DNA of 64,000 nt from Ignisphaera sp. Lineage in GTDB: Archaea; Thermoproteota; Thermoprotei_A; Sulfolobales; Ignisphaeraceae. The stretch is taken from NCBI GenBank assembly GCA_038831005.1, contig JAWBKZ010000002.1:1-64000 (forward strand), given 5' to 3'. Positions 34,360 to 41,856 of the stretch are shown here, piece by piece (the stretch's first letter is position 1; each line of letters begins with the position of its first letter). A program made the position numbers and the translations under genes. The notes under the pieces are model-generated. The model was not told the origin of the DNA. It worked only from the letters and a program-made list of their open reading frames with translations, and did no database searches.

Positions 34360-35426
34360 AAAGCATCCTTGAGCAAGTCTATGTTGTATCTCTTTAAAGC
34401 TGATATGGTGATGGTATCTATAAACTGTGCTTTATATTCATTAGCTCGTAGCTTGATCAATTCAATTATATTGTTAATGTCTACACCATTAGCTACATCT
34501 ATTTTGTTTAGAGCTATTATCAAAGGCTTACCCAAAGCCCCTATATCCTTTAGTATATTGAGTGAGGTCTTAAATTCAGTTTCTATCTGATCTAAACTTC
34601 TACTTCCATCTACCACCAGTAGCACTACGTCAGCGTTGCTTATCTCTTCTAGAACAGCTCTAAACGCCTCTATAATTCCTATAGGTATGTTCTTGATGAA
34701 GCCTATGGTGTCTGTAACCACGACATTAATACCGCATACTCTGATCATATACGATTTGGGGGAAAGTGTTGTAAACATCTCGGTTCCTGTGGGTTTAACA
34801 AGATTAGTTAAAGCATTGAATAGAGTGGTTTTACCGGCATTTGTGTACCCAACTATAGCTACATGTATAAATCCTTGTTTCTTTCTCTTCTCACGTTCAT
34901 GGGATCTCTTGATTCTAAGTTTATCAAGTTCTTCTGATATCTTCGCTATACGTCTAGTTATGTGTCTGTAGTAGACGTCTATAGCATATCGGCCTAAGCT
35001 TAAGAATCCCGGTAGCTCGCCCGCCTTTACCCTCTTAATCCAGTCGCGAATGAGTGGTAACTGGTGCTTTAATCTCGCCATCTCTATCTGGAGAAGAGCC
35101 TCTCTAGAACCAGCATGATTCTGAAATACGGTTAGAATTATTAGAAGCTTGTCTATAACTTCTATCCCCAGCTCCTTCATTAAACATGTGACATGTCTAG
35201 GTCTAAGTTCATCATATATGCACAACTTCTTGATACCATTGTTCTGAACTATCGATTTAACTTTAGAGAGCTGAAAAGAGCCTAGGTAGCATTTGCTATT
35301 CGTCTTTTTCACATAGATGATCTCTTTTACATTGAAACCAGCCTCTCTCGATATAGACAGTATCTCATCTATATTGTTGCTATCTTCAGCTCTGACTACT
35401 AGTATCGTCTCCTTTTCCTCCAGTAT
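34320..35426 (-). CDS. hflX: HflX-type ribosome-associated GTPase; start codon apparently not ATG/GTG/TTG
   Basis: The conserved HflX N-domain (ETILVVRAEDSNN, ILSISREAGF, YLGSFQLSKV) extends upstream of GTG 35312, but no ATG, GTG or TTG occurs in frame between it and TAA at 35441-35439. A GAGGT box (35438-35434) stands 7 bases before ATA 35426 and 10 before CTG 35423; I list 35426. The G domain is standard: GYTNAGKTTLFNAL, DTIGFIKNIP, NKID, SALKR, preceded by the long helical hairpin typical of HflX. It binds and rescues or splits ribosomes. The operon continues into trm56 with overlap. Confidence 0.85.
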   Translation of the reverse strand: MLEEKETILVVRAEDSNNIDEILSISREAGFNVKEIIYVKKTNSKCYLGSFQLSKVKSIVQNNGIKKLCIYDELRPRHVTCLMKELGIEVIDKLLIILTVFQNHAGSREALLQIEMARLKHQLPLIRDWIKRVKAGELPGFLSLGRYAIDVYYRHITRRIAKISEELDKLRIKRSHEREKRKKQGFIHVAIVGYTNAGKTTLFNALTNLVKPTGTEMFTTLSPKSYMIRVCGINVVVTDTIGFIKNIPIGIIEAFRAVLEEISNADVVLLVVDGSRSLDQIETEFKTSLNILKDIGALGKPLIIALNKIDVANGVDINNIIELIKLRANEYKAQFIDTITISALKRYNIDLLKDALCRTVQQVQKNLV

Positions 35427-35431
35427 ATCGT

Positions 35432-36022
35432 CTACCTCTTATCACTTCTTATATCAACTATTTCTCCCAAGGTCACATACTTATCAATCTTTTCGTTACT
35501 CAGATCATCTTCTACAGCTGGTACTAGTAGCTTTATGTTTAGAACCTCTTCGAGCTTTCTAGCCAGATCTAGTGTAGGTCTAAGTTTACCACTCTCAATT
35601 CTCTTTATAATATTCTCGCTAACTTTTACCTTTAAAGCAAGTGTCCGTGTATCCCATCCAAAAGATTCTCGTGCTTTCTTTATCTTCTCGGAATAATCTT
35701 CAACAAGTTCCCATTGCTCACTAAGGACGGGTTTCCTACCAGCCTTGGGCTTACTTTCCTTAGCTTTAGCTGGACTAGAAATAGTAGTTGTATTGCTGAC
35801 CAAAGGTCTCTGTATAACCTGTTTTGATGATTTATCCACTACTGGATCGGTTCTCGTAACAACTTGTTTTGACGCTCTTGGAGATAACTTTGTGTAACAT
35901 GAGCTACATACTGTTAATAAAACATTATCTATAGCTACTCTCTTTTCTGTTCCCCTATCAATTGGGTTTCCACACATTTCACAATAAATTTGTTCGCTGT
36001 TTTTCTTCAGCTGAACCACCAA
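35432..36022 (-). CDS. Multiprotein bridging factor 1 homologue
   Basis: 196 residues. An N-terminal zinc ribbon CEMCGNPIDRGTEKRV...CSSCYTKL (about 14-45), a variable Lys/Ser/Thr-rich linker, and a C-terminal Cro-type HTH YSEKIKKARESFGWDTRTLALKVKVSENIIKRIESGKLRPTLDLARKLEEVL. This is the archaeal MBF1 layout; it is a transcription- or translation-associated factor. Start TTG 36022 fits a leaderless mRNA from a TATA box at about 36046-36060. First gene of a seven-gene minus-strand operon, divergent from PAN. Confidence 0.92.
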   Translation of the reverse strand: MVVQLKKNSEQIYCEMCGNPIDRGTEKRVAIDNVLLTVCSSCYTKLSPRASKQVVTRTDPVVDKSSKQVIQRPLVSNTTTISSPAKAKESKPKAGRKPVLSEQWELVEDYSEKIKKARESFGWDTRTLALKVKVSENIIKRIESGKLRPTLDLARKLEEVLNIKLLVPAVEDDLSNEKIDKYVTLGEIVDIRSDKR

Positions 36023-36087
36023 GAGATATTAAGGTGGTAAACTGTTTTTATCTTTATACTTGGTAAATAGGTATCTGGTGGACTTTA

Positions 36088-37272
36088 ATGGCTACTGAGG
36101 ATAGCAGTAGTGAGCACTATTCAGAATATCTGGAGTTGAAGGTTAGAGAGCTAGAGACGGAGCTAGAGAGTCTTAGAGAGACTTTGGCTAAATATGCTGA
36201 AGAACTAGAGTACTACAAGTCTCAGGTAGAGAAATTAATGGCACCTCCATTAGTTGAAGCAACGCTTCTAGATGTACTTGATGGCGATAGAGCATTAGTT
36301 AAAAGCTCTTCAGGACCTGTACTTGTTGTACATATTCTTCCAACAGTCGATAGACCTAAACTTAAACCTGGCGTCTCTGTAGCTCTTAACCAACGTGGAT
36401 CAGCTATAGTGGAGGTTCTCCCTAGAGCTGAAGATCCTTACGTCAAAGCTTTCGAGATTGTTGAAAGACCCAGCATCAGGTACGAAGATATCGGCGGTCT
36501 AAAGAAACAAATAGATGAATTGAGAGAAGCTATAGAGCTTCCGCTAAAGTATCCACACAAATTCAAGGCAATGGGTATAGAGCCTCCAAAAGGAGTACTA
36601 CTCTATGGTCCTCCAGGATGCGGAAAAACATTGTTGGCTAAAGCTCTTGCTCATGAAACTAACGCAACCTTCGTAAGACTTGTGGCTTCTGAATTAGCTC
36701 AGAAGTTTATAGGTGAAGGAGCTAGAATTGTTAAAGAACTCTTCACTCTTGCTAGAAAGAAGGCACCATCTATAGTTCTAATAGACGAGATAGATGCTAT
36801 AGCGGCTAAGAGACTCGATGTAGGTACGACAGGTGAGAGAGAAATACATAGAACATTAACACAGCTTCTGGCTGAAATGGATGGTTTTGATCCTTTAGAT
36901 AACGTTAAAGTAATTGCAACAACAAATAGAATAGATGTACTTGATCCAGCAATTCTTAGACCCGGAAGATTCGATAAAATCATAGAGATACCTCTACCAG
37001 ATATTAGGGGAAGATACGAGATACTGAAGATACATACACGCAAAATGCCTCTAGCTCACGATGTAGATCTAATCGAGATAGCTAGACTAACCGAGGGAGC
37101 TACAGGTGCTGAAATCAAAGCCATATGTACAGAGGCAGCTTTAAGAGTCATTAGAGAAGGAAGAGATATCGTTACATCCAACGATTTTATGTACAGCATA
37201 GCCAAGGTTTTGAAAGAGCGATTCAGACCATACATACCTAAACATGTATCTACGAGTATACTCCATCTATAG
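36088..37272 (+). CDS. pan: Proteasome-activating nucleotidase PAN, lacking a canonical HbYX tail
   Basis: 394 residues. An N-terminal coiled coil (about 10-55) and OB domain (about 60-125), then an AAA+ domain with Walker A GPPGCGKT, Walker [10 protein letters not shown] and second region of homology [21 protein letters not shown]. It unfolds substrates for the 20S proteasome. The C-terminus is STSILHL, ending Leu-His-Leu, whereas PAN and Rpt proteins usually end hydrophobic-Tyr-any residue to open the 20S gate. ATG 36088 follows GGTGG. The last 29 bases overlap the PUA gene, and a PAC2 chaperone follows. Confidence 0.93.
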   Translation: MATEDSSSEHYSEYLELKVRELETELESLRETLAKYAEELEYYKSQVEKLMAPPLVEATLLDVLDGDRALVKSSSGPVLVVHILPTVDRPKLKPGVSVALNQRGSAIVEVLPRAEDPYVKAFEIVERPSIRYEDIGGLKKQIDELREAIELPLKYPHKFKAMGIEPPKGVLLYGPPGCGKTLLAKALAHETNATFVRLVASELAQKFIGEGARIVKELFTLARKKAPSIVLIDEIDAIAAKRLDVGTTGEREIHRTLTQLLAEMDGFDPLDNVKVIATTNRIDVLDPAILRPGRFDKIIEIPLPDIRGRYEILKIHTRKMPLAHDVDLIEIARLTEGATGAEIKAICTEAALRVIREGRDIVTSNDFMYSIAKVLKERFRPYIPKHVSTSILHL

Positions 37273-37801
37273 GTCTAGGTGTGGAAGACTGATCCCGGCA
37301 ACATTAAGATGTAGAAGTATAGATGAAGAGACTACAGAGATGTTGATGTATATGCTTATTTACCAGTTTGGTGAAGAATCTTCGAGAACTCTAGACCTCA
37401 TAGATTTAGAGAAAATCAAGATATGTTTCTCTCGTAGAACCAAGAGGATCAGAGCTTTTCTATATAGAGACAAGATTTTAAGCATGGTCAGAGCATCAGA
37501 TTTCTATATAGTTCCGCATATAGAGCTAGGTATACTGCTTCATAAAGTCCTACCTTTTCCTAAGCGTCGAGTTGTAGTAGCTAAGGAAATGGTGGACGAT
37601 ATAGTTAAGGGAAACTCTGTATTTGCTAAACATATCGTGAAAGCAGATGAATCTATAAGACCATACGATGAGGTACTGGTTGTTGATGAAGATGATAAGC
37701 TTATCAGTGTAGGTAGAGCATTACTAGATTATGAAACAATGATAACAGCTACTTATGGTGTAGCTGTACAAATTAGAGAAAAGATCGGTGAACAGAAATG
37801 A
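37244..37801 (+). CDS. PUA-domain protein (archaeosine-transglycosylase-type C-terminus)
   Basis: 185 residues. The C-terminal 80 residues ([60 protein letters not shown]) form a PUA domain like that ending archaeal TGT proteins; the N-terminal 100 residues resemble its preceding C2-type domain ([20 protein letters not shown]). The catalytic TGT part is absent. It probably binds RNA. It overlaps pan by 29 bp and the PAC2 gene by 4 bp, so the three are one operon. Confidence 0.75.
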   Translation: MYLRVYSIYRSRCGRLIPATLRCRSIDEETTEMLMYMLIYQFGEESSRTLDLIDLEKIKICFSRRTKRIRAFLYRDKILSMVRASDFYIVPHIELGILLHKVLPFPKRRVVVAKEMVDDIVKGNSVFAKHIVKADESIRPYDEVLVVDEDDKLISVGRALLDYETMITATYGVAVQIREKIGEQK

Positions 37802-38529
37802 GAAAGAGTTATAAGCTTAAGCTACTTAAAAATGAATTCAAAGGTGATAAAACGTACCTCGTTACAGGATTCCAAGGATTTGGAGCAGTAGGGTTCTTAG
37901 CCCCTAGATACATTGTGTCTAAACTCAATATGGATTTTATAGGCTATATAGAGCCTCCTAGCATACCCGACTTTACATCAATCGAAGATTATGGATTCAG
38001 CATGCCTCACGAAATATTCTATAGACATCTAGACAATGGATATAGCATCGTAGTGTTACTCAATAGAGTAAACCCAGAAAGAAAATACATGTCCAGCTTC
38101 ATTAACGAATTTCTAGCTCTCCTAAAGAAGATTCAGATGACAGAGGTTGTGTTGTTCGGTGGACTTGATGCACGTTTTAGAGAAGGTGAAGAAGAGTACA
38201 GATGGCTTAAAACATCATCAAGTAAGAGAGAACTTAGCGCACCTTACTTCATAAAAGGCACCTACATAGTAGGTCCTCTAGCCTCAATCCTTATATCTCT
38301 TCAACAAAACAATATTCCAGCAATAGCTATTCTACCATACACTCAGCCAGAAACAATAGACCATAAGGCTGCCGCAATAGCTGTAAAAATACTGTCATCA
38401 ATTATTAGCACAGAAATTGATGTAGGTGAGCTACTCAGTTATGCAGAAAAGGTTGAAGAGATAGAGAAAATGATTCAAGAACTCTACGATCAACAGATCA
38501 GGAAGAAGGAAAGTTTAATGCATACATAA
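37798..38529 (+). CDS. PAC2-family protein (proteasome assembly chaperone-like)
   Basis: 243 residues. TYLVTGFQGFGAVGFLAPRYIVSKLNMDFIGYIE is the PAC2 N-terminus; VVLFGGLDARF and YIVGPLASILISLQQNNIPAIAILPYT continue the fold, ending in a charged helix. Archaeal homologues (PbaA/PbaB) act in, or resemble, proteasome assembly factors. The ATGA overlap with the upstream gene and the shared operon with PAN support a proteasome-linked role, which remains inference. Confidence 0.87.
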   Translation: MRKSYKLKLLKNEFKGDKTYLVTGFQGFGAVGFLAPRYIVSKLNMDFIGYIEPPSIPDFTSIEDYGFSMPHEIFYRHLDNGYSIVVLLNRVNPERKYMSSFINEFLALLKKIQMTEVVLFGGLDARFREGEEEYRWLKTSSSKRELSAPYFIKGTYIVGPLASILISLQQNNIPAIAILPYTQPETIDHKAAAIAVKILSSIISTEIDVGELLSYAEKVEEIEKMIQELYDQQIRKKESLMHT

Positions 38530-38786
38530 TCTAGTTAAGATTAGGCTTAACTCATAGTATGTATAATATCTATGACACTGTTTATTTCTCTAGTTTATCG
38601 ATCCTTCTCATACGAATAGATATGTCCTTCACAGATTTTTATCTTCCATAAATCACAATAATCTGGTCAGTCTAAATCTCTGTACTACAACCATAGATCT
38701 AAGGAACAACTAGTATAGAAAATAGAACTTAGTACATTTATAGCTCTAAAACCAATACATGCTGGAGTCCCATATATATAGGCTAT

Positions 38787-38845
38787 CTGACTAAATTATA
38801 CGAATTCAATTAAGTATAATTAGTAAGTACCTAAAATTAGTCAGT
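38787..38845. repeat. Overlapping inverted repeats in the gap before glnA
   Basis: ACTAAATTATAC (38790-38801) pairs with GTATAATTAGT (38814-38824) with one bulge, and CTGACTAAATT (38787-38797) pairs with AATTAGTCAG (38836-38845) with one bulge. The two pairings share the left arm and are mutually exclusive. They lie in the 545-bp gap 38530-39075, which contains no gene I can support. Confidence 0.4.
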
Positions 38846-38959
38846 TGCAGAAATTCCACGAATACATCTAGTTCAATTGCTAAAGTAAAGGTAACTAAAT
38901 AGAACATGTATAACATCTTGAATAAATCTCGTTGGACAAACGTCTAGTATTTTCAACAA

Positions 38960-39018
38960 ATTCATCCATACACTTATGGATGAATGTACAAGTATTACTG
39001 TACAAATGTTTATATAGC
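38960..39018 (+). promoter_or_regulatory. glnA promoter with a 26-bp inverted repeat and paired TGTACA boxes
   Basis: A TATA box TTTATATAG lies at about 39009-39017. Upstream, arms ATTCATCCATA (38960-38970) and TATGGATGAAT (38975-38985) form a perfect 11-bp inverted repeat with a 4-base spacer. TGTACA occurs at 38985-38990 and again at 38999-39004. The arrangement next to TATA suggests a nitrogen-responsive regulator, perhaps Lrp-type as for glutamine synthetase in Sulfolobus; the identity of the protein is not known. Confidence 0.55.
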
Positions 39019-39075
39019 TCGCAATATATAGTGAGGACAGAATATTTAGCATCGATTAAAGTGTGGTGTACATTA

Positions 39076-40449
39076 TTGAAAAGCATCGATGAAGTGTTAA
39101 AACAAATTGAAGAAGATAACGTAAACTGGATACTGTTACAGTTCACAGATCTTCTCGGCTCGTTAAGGCAGGTTACAGTATCTAGATTTGTTAACGCTCT
39201 TGTTGGTAGATTCGATGGTAGTAGTGTTAAAGGGTTTGCTAATATCGAGGAAAGCGATTTAAGTCTTAAACCTGATTTCTCGACGTATGCTCTAATTCCA
39301 TGGAATAATGGTACAGCCAGACTGATATGTGATGTGTATCTTACTTCAACACGTCTTTCAAAAGATCCGAGATATGTTGCCCAAAAAGTTGATAATATAC
39401 TACTTGATCAAGGAACTAAGGCATTTGTATCAGCAGAACTAGAGTTCTTTATATTCGATAAAGTTCGTGTGAAAATAGACACATGGAGACAGTACTACGA
39501 GATCTGGAGTAACGAGGGTTACTGGAGTTCTGAAGCACCATTTAATCACACTAAAGATGGTTACTACTCGCATTATCCTAGGGATAGATTTGAGGATCTA
39601 AAGATCGAGATAGGGAATACCTTAAACAACTATTTTGGGTTAAAGGTAGAGGTTCTGCATCACGAAGTTGCTGCAGCATCTCAGCATGAGATAAACTTTA
39701 GGGGAGGATCTGCAACATATCTGGGTGACGCTATTCAAACAGCTAAATTTGTTATCAAATCTCTAGCACATAAAAGAGGCTTTATAGCAACGTTTATGCC
39801 TAAACCTATCTATGGTGATAATGGTTCTGGAATGCATATCCATGTAAGTATATGGAGAAATAATGTCAATCTATTCTATGATCCAAATGATGAATACGCT
39901 GGCTTAAGTCAATTCGCTAGATACTTTATAGGTGGCTTAATAGAGCATGGAAGAGCTCTTTCAGCTATAGTAAGTCCTACAGTAAACAGCTATAAAAGGT
40001 TGGTACCAGGTTATGAAGCACCCGTGTATCTTGTATGGGGAAAAGCCAACAGAAGTGCTGCAATAAGAATACCAGCGTACAATAACTTTGATAATAGTAC
40101 GATAAGGATAGAATACAGGCCACCAGATTCAAGCTCTAATCCATATCTAGCTTCTGCAGCAATAATTCTTGCAGGACTTGATGGTGTTAAAAAGAAGATA
40201 GATCCGGGAAGCCCTACGGACGAGAATGTATATAAAATGAGTAGAGAAAGAAGACGATCGTTAGGAATAAAAGAGCTTCCAAGATCATTAGATGAAGCAT
40301 TAGATGAGCTGGAGTGTGATAATGAATGGCTTAAACCTGCATTCTCTACAGAACTTATAGAGACATATATAGAGCTTAAACGTGAGGAGGCTAGAAAAAT
40401 CATGTCTTATCCAACACCTATAGAGATATTCAGCTATATAAGCGTCTAG
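39076..40449 (+). CDS. glnA: Glutamine synthetase, type I
   Basis: About 457 residues from TTG 39076. The N-terminal beta-grasp is IEEDNVNWILLQFTDLLGSLRQVTV. Catalytic motifs: AELEFFIFD (Glu metal ligands), HHEVAAASQHEINFR, NGSGMHIHVSIW, NRSAAIRIPAY and EYRPPDSSSNPYLASAAIILAG. It makes glutamine from glutamate, ammonia and ATP. No Tyr adenylylation loop is obvious. TTG 39076 is preceded by GGTG at 7 bases and starts just before the conserved region; GTG 39061 is an alternative. nadE follows after 26 bp. Confidence 0.95.
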   Translation: MKSIDEVLKQIEEDNVNWILLQFTDLLGSLRQVTVSRFVNALVGRFDGSSVKGFANIEESDLSLKPDFSTYALIPWNNGTARLICDVYLTSTRLSKDPRYVAQKVDNILLDQGTKAFVSAELEFFIFDKVRVKIDTWRQYYEIWSNEGYWSSEAPFNHTKDGYYSHYPRDRFEDLKIEIGNTLNNYFGLKVEVLHHEVAAASQHEINFRGGSATYLGDAIQTAKFVIKSLAHKRGFIATFMPKPIYGDNGSGMHIHVSIWRNNVNLFYDPNDEYAGLSQFARYFIGGLIEHGRALSAIVSPTVNSYKRLVPGYEAPVYLVWGKANRSAAIRIPAYNNFDNSTIRIEYRPPDSSSNPYLASAAIILAGLDGVKKKIDPGSPTDENVYKMSRERRRSLGIKELPRSLDEALDELECDNEWLKPAFSTELIETYIELKREEARKIMSYPTPIEIFSYISV

Positions 40450-40475
40450 AACCTATACTCTAAATCAGATGGTTT

Positions 40476-41345
40476 ATGCCCCAACTCACATTAAAGCATG
40501 TAGTGGATATAGATTACATAACTGTTGAACACTCTATTTCAAGATTCTTGGTGAACTATCTAGAGGTATCTAGAGGAAGTGGTTATGTAGTTGGGGTTAG
40601 CGGAGGCATAGATTCTGCTACAGCACTAGCTCTTGCTGTAAGAAGTGTAGGGCCAGAGAAAGTGTTTGCATTAATACTACCAGACATTGATACCACTCCT
40701 AGAGATGACGTGGAGGACGCTATAGAACTTGTAGAGAGGTTTGGTGTAGAATACCACATAATAGAGATATCAAGAGCCATACAAATATTCAAAGAATTGA
40801 TACCTCTCTACAGTAACGATATAGCTGATAGACTTCCTCTAGGAAATCTGAGAGCTAGATTAAGAATGTGCATCCTCTACTACTACGCAAATAAACTCAA
40901 TCACCTAGTCCTAGGAACAGGAGATAGAAGCGAATACCTTATAGGATACTTCACGAAATACGGTGATGGTGCAGCAGATATAGCACCACTAACAATACTC
41001 TACAAATCACAAGTGAGACACTTTGCTCAACATCTAGGTATACCAAACAAAATAATCAAGAAACCTAGTGCACCAAGACTCTGGCCAAACCATTTAGCAG
41101 AAGAAGAACTAGGAATAAAATACGAAGACATTGACCTAGTACTTACAGCATACATAGACCTAGGGATACCAGAAAACAAGATATCAGAGATAACGAACAT
41201 CTGTAGAGAAGAAGTAGACAAGATACTGAAACTATATAGATCTAGTCATCACAAAAGGCAAGGAGCAATCATGCCAGACACAAAAATACTCGATATAATA
41301 CAGAAAAAAATTCATGAAAACTTCTATAATCAAGTTCAAGAATAA
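40476..41345 (+). CDS. nadE: NH3-dependent NAD+ synthetase
   Basis: 289 residues. PP-loop VVGVSGGIDSATALALAV (about 38-55), LPLGNLRARLRMCILYYYAN, VLGTGDRSEYLIGYFTKYGDGAADIAPL and KKPSAPRLWPNHLAEEELG are the NadE signature blocks. There is no glutaminase domain, so ammonia is the nitrogen donor, as for the adjacent glutamine synthetase. It is 26 bp downstream of glnA and probably co-transcribed. Confidence 0.95.
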   Translation: MPQLTLKHVVDIDYITVEHSISRFLVNYLEVSRGSGYVVGVSGGIDSATALALAVRSVGPEKVFALILPDIDTTPRDDVEDAIELVERFGVEYHIIEISRAIQIFKELIPLYSNDIADRLPLGNLRARLRMCILYYYANKLNHLVLGTGDRSEYLIGYFTKYGDGAADIAPLTILYKSQVRHFAQHLGIPNKIIKKPSAPRLWPNHLAEEELGIKYEDIDLVLTAYIDLGIPENKISEITNICREEVDKILKLYRSSHHKRQGAIMPDTKILDIIQKKIHENFYNQVQE

Positions 41346-41406
41346 CATGAACATAAACTAGGTATAATGTGGTTATGTACACATCTACAAAACGTTAAAA
41401 AGCCAC

Positions 41407-41535
41407 ACAAAATGAGTTATTTTTATGGCGGCGGTCGTCTAGCCTGGTCAGGACGCCGGCCTCCCAAGCCGGAGATCCCGGGTTCAAATCCCGGCCGCCG
41501 CACCAAATAATTAGTTCTCAACTCATTTAAATAGC
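41407..41535 (+). repeat. Copy B of the inverted duplication containing tRNA-Gly
   Basis: 129 bp matching 16894-17023 on the opposite strand except for one anticodon base and one D-loop base. The ends of the identical block carry AAATGAGTT (41410-41418) and AACTCATTT (41520-41528), which are complementary to each other. The 41536-41856 gap after it contains no gene I can support. Confidence 0.95.
41428..41505 (+). tRNA. tRNA-Gly (anticodon CCC), CCA encoded
   Basis: Acceptor GCGGCGG (41428-41434) pairs with CCGCCGC (41495-41501); anticodon stem CCGGC/GCCGG with loop CTCCCAA, anticodon CCC (reads GGG); T arm CCCGGGTTCAAATCCCGG; discriminator A, then CCA at 41503-41505. A TATA-like GTTAAAAAGCC is about 30-35 bases upstream. 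Almost identical to tRNA-Gly(TCC) at 17002. Confidence 0.97.
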
Positions 41536-41856
41536 ATTCAAAAGTATATCGTATACAATGGTTATTGATCGTATAACTGTGTCTATCATCTATTAGTGTC
41601 GATGAGCTAATAGTATTAACGAGTACAAAGGATTTTCGGTGAAAATTTACGATCTAGTTTTGTTGCATAAGTTATTTGAAAATAGCTATATTGGTGTTCA
41701 TGATGGTGTTTTTCTGTTCATCTAGTTTGAAGTTCTCTAGTTTCTGAATGTTTCTGTCTACTTGAGTTTTCACAATTGTGATAAATTCGAGATGAGTTGT
41801 ACATGAAGTCTAGTGGTAGTGGTGATTGTTGTAGTTTTGGTACTGGTTTATCTATT

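Noticed and set aside
34072-34590. A 172-codon plus-strand frame opposite trm56/hflX
   Set aside because: Shadow of two well-recognised genes on the other strand, with Ser/Ile/Thr-rich antisense composition.
38895-39146. Minus-strand frame across the glnA promoter
   Set aside because: It lies over the TATA box, inverted repeat and glnA start; protein is Cys/Ser-rich nonsense.
41714-41750. Possible C/D RNA (CATGATGG ... CTGA) downstream of tRNA-Gly(CCC)
   Set aside because: No internal D'/C' boxes and wrong spacing.
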